The position numbers and the translations under genes were made by a program. A DNA stretch of 64,000 nt from Fontibacter flavus (GTDB taxonomy: Bacteria > Bacteroidota > Bacteroidia > Cytophagales > Cyclobacteriaceae): NCBI RefSeq assembly GCF_042432905.1, contig NZ_JBHLWI010000003.1, positions 1 to 64,000 of the forward strand, read 5' to 3'. Below the pieces are notes generated by a model. The model saw nothing but the letters and a program-made list of their open reading frames with translations. It ran no database searches and had not been told where the DNA came from. This document shows, piece by piece, positions 44,045 through 53,232 of the stretch. Within the stretch, counting starts at the first letter, position 1, and the number at the start of each line of letters is the position of its first letter.

Positions 44045-44098
44045 CCCTTCCAACATTTTGAAAAGAGAATTCGCGGATATTTTTTAAAGATAACAAAT

Positions 44099-44139
44099 AC
44101 CCATCAGCAGTTTAAACTTGAAAAACACTGTTGATGGGT
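44099..44139 (+). terminator. Stem-loop after arsM
   Basis: ACCCATCAGCAGT (44099-44111) pairs with ACTGTTGATGGGT (44127-44139), with one G-T pair. The T-run is weak (AGTTATTTAGC). Likely terminator of the arsenosugar operon. Confidence 0.6.
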
Positions 44140-44270
44140 AGTTATTTAGCTAATTTCTTTCTTAAAAAAGTGTAAATTCTAAAAAACCCGAAAATAAATT
44201 CTAGCTCAAGCAACGTGCTGCTCTTTTTTTCCGTCTTCAGGTTAATCAATCTTTTTTAAAACAATCGGAC

Positions 44271-44507
44271 ATGAGCAATATCAACAAAAAGAAGAAAGCC
44301 ATTGACATCTTCCGGTCATATGGCATTCCTTTGACCGGCAAAAGAAAAACAGCTAATTTTTTCCATGAACTTCATATGGACAAGATCTTCGTGGATGGGC
44401 TGATATTTGAGCTGGAACTAGAACTTGAAAAAATAATTGAATCTGAAAAACTGCATAAGTTAGAAAGTCCATCAATGGTTCTTGAAGAATTATTTGCTGC
44501 TGTTTGA
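44271..44507 (+). CDS. Small protein resembling an acyl carrier protein but lacking the phosphopantetheine serine
   Basis: This 78-residue protein has FFHELHMDKIFVDGLIFELELELEKIIESEKL (about residues 28-59), which tracks the ACP helix II region (DLGMDSLDVVELVMALEDEF). At the expected DSL site it has DKI, so no attachment serine is present. A terminal SPSMVLEEL fits ACP helix IV. It may be a degenerate or regulatory ACP-like protein. The match is by eye only. It sits between the arsenosugar operon and tRNA-Pro. Confidence 0.5.
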   Translation: MSNINKKKKAIDIFRSYGIPLTGKRKTANFFHELHMDKIFVDGLIFELELELEKIIESEKLHKLESPSMVLEELFAAV

Positions 44508-44596
44508 TTAGTGAAAACTTATTAAGTCTTCCTTCCTACTGCCTGACTGCTTATCAGGTTATCAGAAAATATTTCCAGGTTTATTGGCCCATTTTT

Positions 44597-44628
44597 TTGG
44601 AATTAAAGCTCCATACTTATTAATTTCG
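44597..44628 (+). promoter_or_regulatory. Promoter of tRNA-Pro
   Basis: TTG at 44597-44599 and TAATTTCG at 44621-44628 are separated by 21 nt. The second box differs from TAnnTTTG at one position. The tRNA starts 10 nt later. Confidence 0.55.
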
Positions 44629-44638
44629 AACACTTAAT

Positions 44639-44712
44639 CGGGGTGTGGCGCAGTCCGGTAGCGTACACGTCTGGGGGGCGTGTGGTCGCAGGTTCAAATC
44701 CTGTCACCCCGA
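44639..44712 (+). tRNA. tRNA-Pro (anticodon GGG)
   Basis: The acceptor arms are CGGGGTG/CACCCCG with discriminator A. The D stem is GCGC/GCGT. The anticodon stem CACGT/GCGTG encloses CTGGGGG with anticodon GGG. The T arm is CAGG-TTCAAAT-CCTG. No CCA is encoded. The tRNA sits 288 nt before a tyrosine recombinase, so its 3' end is the probable integration site of the island. Confidence 0.94.
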
Positions 44713-44736
44713 CAGAGAGGGAGTTCAACTCCCTTT

Positions 44737-44770
44737 AAAAGCCTGTAAATCGTATGATTTACAGGCTTTT
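44737..44770 (+). terminator. Perfect terminator hairpin after tRNA-Pro
   Basis: AAAAGCCTGTAAATC (44737-44751) pairs with GATTTACAGGCTTTT (44756-44770) around GTAT. The AAAAGCCTGT/ACAGGCTTTT arms recur in the hairpin after the integrase (46283-46321). Confidence 0.88.
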
Positions 44771-44845
44771 CTGTTTTTTCGATATCAATGTAATACAAGC
44801 AATTTCAAGAAAAATGAGAACTGAACGGTGAACCAAATTAGTAAT

Positions 44846-44953
44846 TATATTTGGGTCACCAGAAAGGAGTTAATTAACTGTTAATCAGATGGTTGATTAA
44901 TTCATTTTGACCTGTTTTGGTTTTGTTTGAGTGACCTTTTTGGAGCAGGTCAC
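44846..44953. promoter_or_regulatory. GGTCACC repeats upstream of the integrase
   Basis: GGTCACC occurs at 44855-44861 and 44948-44954. The inverted form GTGACC lies at 44931-44936, making an inverted repeat with an 11-nt spacer. TATATTTG at 44846-44853 resembles a -7 box. These repeats may bind the recombinase or a regulator of the element. Confidence 0.4.
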
Positions 44954-44999
44954 CACGAACAATAACAAATGGTTTTAAAAACTCAAAAATGAAATTGCC

Positions 45000-46262
45000 A
45001 TGAGAACGACAAACACTTTTGGAATCCAGTTCATTATCCGTGTGAACAAAGCAAAAAACGGTAAAGCTCCAATTTATGCCCGGATCACTGTGGACGGGGA
45101 AAGAAAGGAAATATCCTTAAAGAGGTATATTAAACCTGCCGACTGGAACAGTAAAAAGGGAATGGCCAGAGGGAGCCGGGAAGAAATCAAATCTCTCAAT
45201 CACTATCTTGAAGAGGTAAACGCCAGACTAGTTGAATGTTACCAAGAAATGCAAATCCAGAAACGGTTGATTACGGCAGAAGGGATTAAATGTATGTTTC
45301 TGGGAACAGGTGACAAAGAGCATACCCTTACCAAACTGATGGAATACCATAATACTAGATTTAAGGATACGTTGGCTTGGGGAACCATGAAGAATTACCA
45401 TACCACACAGAAGTATGTGGTTAAATTCATGAAAGAGCGCCACGGAACATCTGATATGTACCTTTCCGAACTCCGGTACAAGTTTATAACAGACCTTGAG
45501 TTTTACCTTCTGAACTATGTACCCAAAGACCACCAGAGACCCTTAACCAACAACGGGATCATGAAGCATTTGGAACGTCTGAAAAAAATGATAGCCTTGG
45601 CTGTCAAAATGGAGTGGCTGGATAAAGATCCTTTTAGCAGGTACAAACTCAAATTTCACAAGGTAGACAGGGGATATTTGGAAGCGAATGAGCTTGATGC
45701 AATCGAAAGAAAAGAGTTTTCCATCGTCCGTTTGCAATGGGTCAGGGATTTATTTGTGTTCAGTTGCTATACTGGACTGGCCTATGTTGACACGATGAAC
45801 CTGACTCCTGATAATGTTTCAATAGGAATTGATGGAGAATACTGGATCTCCACATGCAGGCAAAAAACGGACAAACCGGTAAGGGTTCCCATCCTCCCCA
45901 AAGCATGGGAGATTATTGAAAAATACCGCAGCCATCCAAGGTCGATTGAAAAGGGCACACTGTTTCCCGTGATAAGTAACCAAAAGCTGAACAGTTACCT
46001 GAAGGAGATAGCGGATTTGTGCGGGATCAACAAGAACCTGACTTTCCATTTGGCAAGACATACCTTTGCTACCACGGTAACTTTGTTGAATGGTGTTCCC
46101 ATAGAAACGGTAAGCAAAATGCTTGGCCACACCAAAATTGCCACAACCCAGATTTATGCAAGGGTTGTTGAGCAAAAGGTCAGTGAGGACATGAAGTCCT
46201 TAAAAGAAACACTTGGTCAAAAGAAAAATTTGCCGACCGGCCTCAATTCGGCCAATGGTTGA
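45000..46262 (+). CDS. Tyrosine recombinase / site-specific integrase
   Basis: This 420-residue protein has an N-terminal Arm-binding-like domain (MRTTNTFGIQFIIRVNKAKN), a SAM-like core-binding domain (about residues 105-215) and a catalytic domain. Catalytic residues visible are HLARHTFAT (HxxR, about residues 350-358), LGHTKIATTQIYARV with the H and the nucleophilic Tyr (about 378-392), and a Lys-bearing beta region (STCRQKTDKPVRVP). At the usual first Arg, the sequence reads YTGLAYVD, with Ala. This variant is common in Bacteroidota element integrases. It is 288 nt from tRNA-Pro and probably mobilises the island. Confidence 0.92.
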   Translation: MRTTNTFGIQFIIRVNKAKNGKAPIYARITVDGERKEISLKRYIKPADWNSKKGMARGSREEIKSLNHYLEEVNARLVECYQEMQIQKRLITAEGIKCMFLGTGDKEHTLTKLMEYHNTRFKDTLAWGTMKNYHTTQKYVVKFMKERHGTSDMYLSELRYKFITDLEFYLLNYVPKDHQRPLTNNGIMKHLERLKKMIALAVKMEWLDKDPFSRYKLKFHKVDRGYLEANELDAIERKEFSIVRLQWVRDLFVFSCYTGLAYVDTMNLTPDNVSIGIDGEYWISTCRQKTDKPVRVPILPKAWEIIEKYRSHPRSIEKGTLFPVISNQKLNSYLKEIADLCGINKNLTFHLARHTFATTVTLLNGVPIETVSKMLGHTKIATTQIYARVVEQKVSEDMKSLKETLGQKKNLPTGLNSANG

Positions 46263-46282
46263 GCATTGCTTATATAGTATTC

Positions 46283-46321
46283 AAAAGCCTGTGATCAATA
46301 TTTGAGGTTACAGGCTTTTTT
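46283..46321 (+). terminator. Terminator after the integrase
   Basis: AAAAGCCTGT (46283-46292) pairs with ACAGGCTTTT (46310-46319), and T residues follow. The arms are the same ten bases as the hairpin after tRNA-Pro. Confidence 0.8.
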
Positions 46322-46397
46322 CCCACTTCCAAATCAGGGTGTGAAAAATTTCCTTGCTTTGAAAATACTTTTGGAGGCTCAACCAAACAGTAAAATC

Positions 46398-46688
46398 ATG
46401 GCTGTAGAGATTATCACCCGGGAAGACTTAGACAGATTCAGGAAAGACCTATTGGAGGACATCAAAAGGCTGCTAAAGAGCAATTCCGGGCAACCTACCA
46501 AGAAATGGCTCAAATCATTTGAGGTCAGGAAGCTGTTGGGGATATCTCCCGGTACTTTACAAAACCTGCGGGTAAACGGAACCTTGCCTTACACTAAAGT
46601 AGGGGGAGTACTCTATTATGACCAGGATGATATTCAAAAGATGCTACAGGCCAATAAATTTCAGAACCGGGTTTTTCAAGATTCTTGA
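46398..46688 (+). CDS. Excisionase-like helix-turn-helix protein
   Basis: The likely start is ATG 46398 (MAVEIITREDLDRFRKDLLED), giving 96 residues. An upstream extension from 46302 lacks conserved character. WLKSFEVRKLLGISPGTLQNLRVNGTLPYTKVGGVLYYDQDDIQKML (about residues 38-84, given as landmarks) is the MerR/Xis-type winged helix common in Bacteroidota mobile elements (HTH_17). It probably controls excision or element gene expression. It follows the integrase terminator by 77 nt. Confidence 0.85.
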   Translation: MAVEIITREDLDRFRKDLLEDIKRLLKSNSGQPTKKWLKSFEVRKLLGISPGTLQNLRVNGTLPYTKVGGVLYYDQDDIQKMLQANKFQNRVFQDS

Positions 46689-46728
46689 TTTCCTTTAGCA
46701 ATTCCCCTTCTATAGAAAATGCAATAGG

Positions 46729-46947
46729 ATGAATAGACCAAAAGGTGTTAATGAGGGATTTGGCATGGAGATTCCACCACTTCTTGAACATGTCAAAATC
46801 TATTTTTTACAAAAGGAACTATCCCTGGAAGAAGCGGAGATTTTCTTTCACCACCATGAGAACATCAAATGGAACACGAAAAAAGGGGTACCTATTAAGA
46901 ACTGGAAAGCTTATGCTAATGAGTGGATATGGAATCTTTCGCAATGA
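46729..46947 (+). CDS. Small mobile-element protein, function unknown
   Basis: This 72-residue protein carries the segment LSLEEAEIFFHHHENIKWNTKKGVPIKNWKAYANEWIW (from about residue 31). This resembles the C-terminal tail of Bacteroidota replication or helicase-loader proteins, in which an FxxHYE...GxPIKNWK motif occurs. No domain is complete, so it could be a free-standing version or a remnant. It lies 40 nt after the HTH gene in the same direction and is probably co-transcribed with it. Confidence 0.6.
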   Translation: MNRPKGVNEGFGMEIPPLLEHVKIYFLQKELSLEEAEIFFHHHENIKWNTKKGVPIKNWKAYANEWIWNLSQ

Positions 46948-46984
46948 TGCTAATTTCTCAGAAGAGGTAAAGGCCTGTCTTTTC

Positions 46985-47164
46985 TTATTCTGATTGAGCA
47001 TTTGCATTTTCTTCGATATCCATTTGCTCAAATGCAGCTTGCGCCAAAATATTGATAAAATCCAAAACAAATTTTGCCTGTTCGTCATCAACATCCAGTC
47101 CATTCTTTCTGCAAACTTTTTTGACTTCTTCCGGTCTAATGTCCCATCTATTATTGTACGCCAT
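46985..47164 (-). CDS. Small acidic hypothetical protein
   Basis: The protein has 59 residues from ATG 47164 (MAYNNRWDIRPEEVKKVCRK). An alternative start two codons earlier is at 47170. It is acidic at the C-terminus (EQMDIEENANAQSE) and mainly helical, with no membrane segment. The tryptophan and charged distribution looks like a real protein rather than a chance frame. It is convergent to the preceding small gene. Function unknown. Confidence 0.5.
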   Translation of the reverse strand: MAYNNRWDIRPEEVKKVCRKNGLDVDDEQAKFVLDFINILAQAAFEQMDIEENANAQSE

Positions 47165-47318
47165 ATTCAATTTTTTTTAAGAAGGATGTCGAATCACTTA
47201 TATGTTTTCAGGAGTACTTTATCTACCATGATCAATAAGTTTCCGGGTTTATAGCACCTCAAATCTTGGCGTGTAATCCCCAGCCTGTTTTCAACCCTTA
47301 CAATAGCATAGTCAGGCC

Positions 47319-47375
47319 TCTCCTATTTTTGGATCAGGTCAGGGGCGCTGGGCTTATCTTTCACCCGGTAAATAG
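47319..47375 (+). pseudogene. Remnant of the 3' end of the 54.9-kb ORF family
   Basis: The frame reads QASPIFGSGQGRWAYLSPGK and then TAG at 47373. It matches the end of the protein encoded at 54911-55276 (GSGQGRWAYLSPHK). A stop a few codons upstream shows that only the tail remains. The following 60 nt also match the other copy. Confidence 0.6.
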
Positions 47376-47435
47376 TCCATAGCTCTTTTACCAAAGTTTA
47401 AAAAAAGAGTTTTAGCACCTTATAAAACGCGGGTC
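47331..47435. repeat. Boundary repeat tail, copy 1
   Basis: Similar to 55232-55338 from GGATCAGGTCAGGGGCG through the ORF stop and into a shared non-coding stretch (CTCTTTTA, AGTTT, CACCT, ATAAA). The two copies flank the Avs-like operon in the same orientation. Confidence 0.7.
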
Positions 47436-47559
47436 AATATCTGCCGGAATGGCAGGCCATTCAAGCGCTAAAAGACAAATTCACCATAACTTCAGCCGGC
47501 CATCTGAAATCATCATTAATTTCCACAGTAATCTCTCCACTTGTGTTCAAAAGATACCC

Positions 47560-47838
47560 CTATTCATCCTTTTGTGATAATGGAGGTATACGCTTAAACC
47601 AATCCATCATATTGGATTGTAGTCGGATTCTTTCATCTATTGTATTAAGGTGCAATCTTCCGTTTGGCAATAATTTCACTTTCTTCAAATGCTGACCAGT
47701 TGACCATACCTTATTTTGAATTAAATCATCATCTTTTGAATCGAAGACTCTTAGCATATCTTCATATAAAAGCGAGATATTCTGCTCAAATTCTTTGCGG
47801 GTAGAAGGGGTTGGCATGCCATATTTAGGTTTCTTCAT
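47560..47838 (-). CDS. Small partner protein 2 of the Avs-like operon
   Basis: This 92-residue protein is a paralogue of the upstream 84-residue gene. Shared pattern: [ST]RKEFE[QR]N[IL], a variable middle, K-x-V-x-x-LPN-x-R-[IL]-x-L-[NS]-TI-[DN]-E, then a methionine-rich end (NMMDWF / MMTGM). The start codon overlaps the preceding gene by 14 nt, so translation is coupled. It is the last gene of the defence operon. Function is unknown, but the operon position suggests a regulator, cofactor or toxin component. No enzymatic motif is visible. Confidence 0.75.
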   Translation of the reverse strand: MKKPKYGMPTPSTRKEFEQNISLLYEDMLRVFDSKDDDLIQNKVWSTGQHLKKVKLLPNGRLHLNTIDERIRLQSNMMDWFKRIPPLSQKDE

Positions 47839-48079
47839 TTTTTACATTATTGAAGTTTTTCATTCCTGTCATCATGGTTGTGGCCCTCACAAGTTCATTA
47901 ATGGTGGATAAATTAATCCTAGCATTTGGCAGAACTCTGACTTTCATTAAACTTTCAATACCCTTTCTGGATTGCTCAGAAAAGACCAATCTTCCATTTC
48001 TAGCAAGTTCAGCTGTAGTATTCAAATTTCGTTCAAATTCCTTTCTGCTTTTTATATAATATCCTCTGGGTTCAAACAT
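47825..48079 (-). CDS. Small partner protein 1 of the Avs-like operon
   Basis: This 84-residue protein begins 2 nt after the STAND gene stop and overlaps the next small gene by 14 nt. The KSRKEFERNL start and MKVRVLPNARINLSTINELV middle (about residues 45-64) are shared with the next gene, so the pair arose by tandem duplication. It is basic and helical with no membrane segment. The tight coupling implies a stoichiometric partner of the STAND protein, but its role cannot be read from sequence. Confidence 0.75.
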   Translation of the reverse strand: MFEPRGYYIKSRKEFERNLNTTAELARNGRLVFSEQSRKGIESLMKVRVLPNARINLSTINELVRATTMMTGMKNFNNVKNEET

Positions 48080-48081
48080 TT

Positions 48082-51000
48082 TTAAATAGGGTTAATCGCT
48101 TCATAAATCTGATCTATGTTGTTTTTTGCCACACGAGGCATTATTGACTGATTCAAAGCACATCTTACTAATTCATAATAGTTTCCTTCGTAAGTAAATT
48201 GAGCTTCTTGAAAGCTCCTCCTTATGTACTTATCCGCTTTTAATATATCCTGCCAGGGCATTGACTCACAAGCTTTCTCTACTTTGGTCAAAATGCTTTC
48301 ACAAAATTCCCTATCCAGGATTTTCAGGTCATTTAATTCATCAATTTCTTCCTGAATAGGTGTCAACATTTCCTCATCGAATGCTACCTCACTGTTTCCA
48401 ACAATGGACTCAGGCAAGGCTTTGTTTAGTTTTTCCATTAGATAATTATAGCCTGATACACTCAGTAATTTTCCCATTTCAAGGTAGTGCTTAAATATTG
48501 TAAGGTGTTTTACTTCAGCTATGGCGCTTATCTGGTCAGGGTTCTCTTCCAATCTCATTCGAAGTTTGTCCGGTGAACTTTGGACAATATTGAATAGAAG
48601 CACAGCACTTTTTTCGGGTAAAGCCGATGGTTTTTTTGAAATACTCTCCTCCACCAACAGGTTGATTATATCATCTGATATACAGCTACTTAAGAACATC
48701 AAGGCTTTAGAAGCACCGTTGTTAATCCAATCCAATGGGTGATTAAGTAACCAAATGATAAACCTGATTACTTGATGGTTGGTGGAAGCCACATCCTCAT
48801 ATGACTTGACCCAATCGTATTTTTGAAAAACAAAATCCTCCGGTCGAATAAGCAACTCAAAATGATCTGCAATGTCTTCATATACCTTGTCAATCTGATC
48901 CTGGGTCATCTTGCCATCTAGGAACCATAGAAGTTCATCCACAACTGTCCAGGCTTCTACACTCATATTTTGAACGGAGGAGGCCAGTTTTTCTACTACC
49001 TCTTCCGTGTTTTCTAACAAAGCTTTCAGGTTTTCCTTGGCTTTTTTGTGTGACCCGGACCAATTTCCATACCAAATGCTAATACGTTCTTTGGCAAATG
49101 CCTCAGTACCTTGTTGGATTAATTTATCCCTTGATGCTCTTTTGGGACTACTTTCACACAGTTCATTGAATTCATCAAAGCTGTTGGTTCTTTGATCTCC
49201 TGCTTTTTCAATATCAGGCTCGGTCTCTTCATTTTTATCTGGGAGCTCCCAGCTTTTTTTGGCTATTACAGCCTTCTTTAACTCATTATATATGTTGCTT
49301 TTCAAATTTAAGATCAACAGATTAACATACTGCGCCCTTTCATCCTTCATCTCGTCTGCTTCAATGATATCAAAAATCAAATCGAAAATCTGTAATCGGT
49401 GATGGCTATCATCAATATCGTTTAAAGCTTCTGCCATGTGTTTGGCGAAATCATCCACATACCTAAAGACATCATCGTTTACTGTGAAGATGCTACATAG
49501 GCTAGCCTTGATATAGGGTGACAAGTCATTACATTCTTCAAGTATTTTTAAAACTGAATTCTGAATAGTTATATTTCTTGCTCCCAGAGCATAGCCATTC
49601 CCCAAAGATTTGGCATCCACAGTAAAATATTCAGCATTCTGAATAACAACATCGGCAGGAGGAACGGTTTCAAATTTCAGATATTCAATGGCCTTGTCAA
49701 GGTTGCCTTTGGCAATTAAATCACCAATAAAACTTTCTTTCTCATAGCGAATGGATCGCTGAAAGGTCATCTCACCGGAGGCATAATCTAATAAGGAAGC
49801 AAACTTCCAAGAATAATTAGAAGAACTGCTTTGATCAGACTTCAATCTCAAAGTGGCATTGAGTAGTTGCAATTGCGACTCTTTATACCAGGATGGCCCC
49901 ATTGAAGTCTTGAGCATCTCCTGAAAAGCTGACCTCGCCCGTTCTTTTTTATTCATTAAACCATAGAACTCTACGACCCGGATCAATCCTGGAGTTCTTT
50001 CCCATCTGTTTTGAACATGTTTTACGATGTGGTCTTCAAGTAATTCGATCAGTAAAAGTGTGTGTGAATCGGCTGCCTCATGTTTAATCACCACTTCAAT
50101 GACCGAAACAAGTATTTCCCGATATCCTTCGGTAAATACACCCAACTGGTCTTTACTACCCTGTTCAATAAAACTGCTTAATGTATCAATGGATTCGCGA
50201 AAAAAGGAGACAAAGAGGCCTGCTATTTTCGTAAAAATGAAAGGAACCAAATCCTCTGGAATCAGATAACTCCTTTCCCAATGAGACCGTTCCTCCAGTT
50301 TAAGTTCATTGAGTTTTAACAAACTGCTGAGGTGCTTCAATAATTCACCATAGTCTTCTCCGAATACTTTTTTCCTGCTCAGCATCCCTTCGAGCAAACC
50401 CAGATGCTCCAATAGTTCTTTATAGTATTGCTCCCAATTGGTAAGCCTTAAATAGCGTTTAGGCAATGTTGGTAATTGATCAATTGCCGTATTATAGCCC
50501 TTACAAACAGCATTGAAATAGGAAGAGTGCATTGATTTGTAATTCAAATCAACTCCGTTATACTCTCGTATTTCAAGTATTTGGGAACCCTCTGAAAGAA
50601 GATGCTTTTCAATCAATGGCTCAATAATATCAAGTCGTTTGCTGTCACCGATAAGCGCTTTGATCAAAACAAAAGGAGTTCTGTTCTCGCTGTCATAACC
50701 ATAATTGTCAATGAGCCACTCTAAATCTTCAATACTTTTAAGGTAGGAGTTGGTTTTGTCAACATAGGTTAAATTATACCGATTGAACTCTTGAAAATGT
50801 ATGATAGATAGGGCAATAATTCTTGCCCATTTATCATCTATGGCAGCTCCTGAAATCTCTGATCGCTCTTTCACATTTACATACCCATCAAAAAAACGCA
50901 TAGCAAAACCGTTGTGCCAGGAAGTCCCCATTTCTCTTGTGCTATACAGTGCCCGATAGACTTCCATTTCTTTATGTTTCTCGGCCAAATTCTGAAAATC

Positions 51001-53232
51001 CTTGAGTGAGCGAAAGGTGTGTTCAACCTCTTGCATTCCTTTTTCTCCCATAGAAAGTATGGAAAGCGTGGATGCACATATTTTTTTAAAAAAAGGGATC
51101 AGGGAAAAGCCATTTGGACTTCTAAATTCTTCCTGGATGAAGTGCCTGTACCGAGTGTTAAATGCATTTAATAATATATTTCCTTCTTCATAGGACTCAT
51201 TTTCATAAAGTAACAGAAGGAAGTCAATTACCGCATCATCATCAATTAATAGATTATTACCACGAATTAAGTATTTCATAGCAGCCCCACACTCTTCGAG
51301 GGCAATCAGGGCGGCAGCCATTGGCTTGGCATTCTCGGCTAAAACATTATCGTACCTAAACTCTATACGCTGCAACAACAGGAGTAAACGGATAAGCTCA
51401 TTAGCGTTCTTCTGATCCAAAACTACCTTTATCACCCTTTTTACATCCTGAACAATCAGGTCTGGATGAACATGTTGTGTAGCGCTGAAATCAATCCACT
51501 CCTGGTTGCAAAGTGCTACCGCCTGCTGTTTGTCACTACTCAAAGTCAGATGATACAATTTATTATCTACCGTGTATGGGTGATGACTTTGCTGCTCACA
51601 AAACCCGGAAATAGAGTCATTGGCCAAGGGAATAAACCCGGGTACCTGGGAAGTGATGAATTGTTTGAATGACGTATGATAGAGTTCTAAATGAGTATCT
51701 CCCTTCACTAAATAACTAATAGGCCCGAAATGTGAATAAAACCCTAGGCGATAATCATCGGGCAGCATATTGATTAGAGTTTCCTGATTAATAGTCCCTC
51801 TTAACTGAGACAGGATCAGGATAATCCAAAGTTTGCCCTCTTCCCTGAAAAACTTCTGCCAGATAACTTCATAGTACTTATTAATTTCTCCGCCAATAAT
51901 CGGGGTCTCTTGTACCCAATGCTCAATTTCATCCTTATCAATCTCATTAGTTTTAAGGAAATTGATAAGGTATTGTAAGTAGAGAGGGTGCCCCTCTGAT
52001 TTATGAGCTATTTGCTGTATCGCTTCCGTAGTTAGCTCCTTCCCTTGTAGCTCTTCCCTGATGTAGACTTCACATTGTCCTATATCCAAAGGAGTTACCT
52101 CAATGGTGGTTTCTTCCAATAATTTCTCCTTGACAAATTTCGGAAGAATGTCTTGTGCCGTACAAGATAAGACCAGGGACAGATTAGATGGGAGCTCGTT
52201 GGGGAAAATTCCCAGAAACGAATCTAAATCGTCTACCTCATCTAATCCATCTATAAAAAATGTATGGTTGACATCAGGATTTTGACGACACATTTGTTCT
52301 AACAAGATCGGGATTCTCTCGATCCGATCTTCAATTTTGTCCAGAACATCTACCGGCATACCCAGAACTTCCGTCACGGAATCCTCTATCCATAAGATCA
52401 GGCTTTTTCCTGAGGTCCTGCTTACTGAACCCTGCTTATCCTGCGGTACTCTGGTAAAATACCGTCCGCATACTTTGATGCCATCATTGTCTGCGTTAAA
52501 TGCAGCCATCAACGTAGTTTTTCCGCTTCCTGGTGACCCGTAACATAAGAACCATCCTTTGTGATTAATCAGTTTGTTCGACAGACCTTCCATCACCGTA
52601 TAGTTAGGTGTGGAAGTGTCTACTTGTTCCTTTAAGGACGGGGGTATTTTATTTAAACTCTCTTCGTCACTAACCTGAACTCCTGCTTCCAGTAACCATT
52701 CAAAAGCCTTGCTCACACTTATGGCTAAAATTGATTTGCCTTGTTGCATCAGGCTTATGCCTATAACTCTGCTATTCGAAACTACCGCTCCTCCGGAGAG
52801 ACCTTCGTAATTAATGTTTTCATCAATGGTGCTATCTGTAACTGAAAAATCCCAGTGAGCATCTACTGTGATTTTGTTTATTCTTGCCTTTATATGAACG
52901 CCATGCTTATCTTCTACATAAGGAAAGCCATAGAGAACACAAGGTTGGTTGAAACTTAGTTTAGCTTTAGTAAGTGGCAGATACTTATCAACCTTCTTCT
53001 TTAGCTGAATAAGGCATAAATCTAGGTGCTTATTTTCTTTCTTAATATCATCCAGACTGTATTGTTCATCTCCTACGAGGATGCTTTCACCTCCTTCAAG
53101 ACAATCCAATATTACATGCCTGGCAGTCATCAGAAGATTTTCGGCTACCAGAAAACCAGTGCCCTGATCTGTCCCACACTTAATTTGAAAAGAGGAATTT
53201 TCTAATTGTTTGGCGCTTATTATTTTTTCCAT
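48082..53232 (-). CDS. Avs1-like defence protein: trypsin-like protease fused to a STAND NTPase
   Basis: The protein has 1716 residues. Residues 1-185 are a trypsin-like serine protease with apparent triad His39 (MTARHV), Asp71 (HLDLCL) and Ser146 (EGLSGGAVV). A P-loop NTPase follows: Walker A GSPGSGKT at 232-239 and Walker B FFIDGLDEVDD at 325-335. Arrangement and length fit STAND/NACHT signalling ATPases. The C-terminal 1100 residues are mostly helical and resemble a sensor of repeat units. By analogy with AVAST proteins, phage protein binding would trigger oligomerisation and activate the protease. The start overlaps the MBL gene stop by one base (TGATG). Confidence 0.88.
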   Translation of the reverse strand: MEKIISAKQLENSSFQIKCGTDQGTGFLVAENLLMTARHVILDCLEGGESILVGDEQYSLDDIKKENKHLDLCLIQLKKKVDKYLPLTKAKLSFNQPCVLYGFPYVEDKHGVHIKARINKITVDAHWDFSVTDSTIDENINYEGLSGGAVVSNSRVIGISLMQQGKSILAISVSKAFEWLLEAGVQVSDEESLNKIPPSLKEQVDTSTPNYTVMEGLSNKLINHKGWFLCYGSPGSGKTTLMAAFNADNDGIKVCGRYFTRVPQDKQGSVSRTSGKSLILWIEDSVTEVLGMPVDVLDKIEDRIERIPILLEQMCRQNPDVNHTFFIDGLDEVDDLDSFLGIFPNELPSNLSLVLSCTAQDILPKFVKEKLLEETTIEVTPLDIGQCEVYIREELQGKELTTEAIQQIAHKSEGHPLYLQYLINFLKTNEIDKDEIEHWVQETPIIGGEINKYYEVIWQKFFREEGKLWIILILSQLRGTINQETLINMLPDDYRLGFYSHFGPISYLVKGDTHLELYHTSFKQFITSQVPGFIPLANDSISGFCEQQSHHPYTVDNKLYHLTLSSDKQQAVALCNQEWIDFSATQHVHPDLIVQDVKRVIKVVLDQKNANELIRLLLLLQRIEFRYDNVLAENAKPMAAALIALEECGAAMKYLIRGNNLLIDDDAVIDFLLLLYENESYEEGNILLNAFNTRYRHFIQEEFRSPNGFSLIPFFKKICASTLSILSMGEKGMQEVEHTFRSLKDFQNLAEKHKEMEVYRALYSTREMGTSWHNGFAMRFFDGYVNVKERSEISGAAIDDKWARIIALSIIHFQEFNRYNLTYVDKTNSYLKSIEDLEWLIDNYGYDSENRTPFVLIKALIGDSKRLDIIEPLIEKHLLSEGSQILEIREYNGVDLNYKSMHSSYFNAVCKGYNTAIDQLPTLPKRYLRLTNWEQYYKELLEHLGLLEGMLSRKKVFGEDYGELLKHLSSLLKLNELKLEERSHWERSYLIPEDLVPFIFTKIAGLFVSFFRESIDTLSSFIEQGSKDQLGVFTEGYREILVSVIEVVIKHEAADSHTLLLIELLEDHIVKHVQNRWERTPGLIRVVEFYGLMNKKERARSAFQEMLKTSMGPSWYKESQLQLLNATLRLKSDQSSSSNYSWKFASLLDYASGEMTFQRSIRYEKESFIGDLIAKGNLDKAIEYLKFETVPPADVVIQNAEYFTVDAKSLGNGYALGARNITIQNSVLKILEECNDLSPYIKASLCSIFTVNDDVFRYVDDFAKHMAEALNDIDDSHHRLQIFDLIFDIIEADEMKDERAQYVNLLILNLKSNIYNELKKAVIAKKSWELPDKNEETEPDIEKAGDQRTNSFDEFNELCESSPKRASRDKLIQQGTEAFAKERISIWYGNWSGSHKKAKENLKALLENTEEVVEKLASSVQNMSVEAWTVVDELLWFLDGKMTQDQIDKVYEDIADHFELLIRPEDFVFQKYDWVKSYEDVASTNHQVIRFIIWLLNHPLDWINNGASKALMFLSSCISDDIINLLVEESISKKPSALPEKSAVLLFNIVQSSPDKLRMRLEENPDQISAIAEVKHLTIFKHYLEMGKLLSVSGYNYLMEKLNKALPESIVGNSEVAFDEEMLTPIQEEIDELNDLKILDREFCESILTKVEKACESMPWQDILKADKYIRRSFQEAQFTYEGNYYELVRCALNQSIMPRVAKNNIDQIYEAINPI

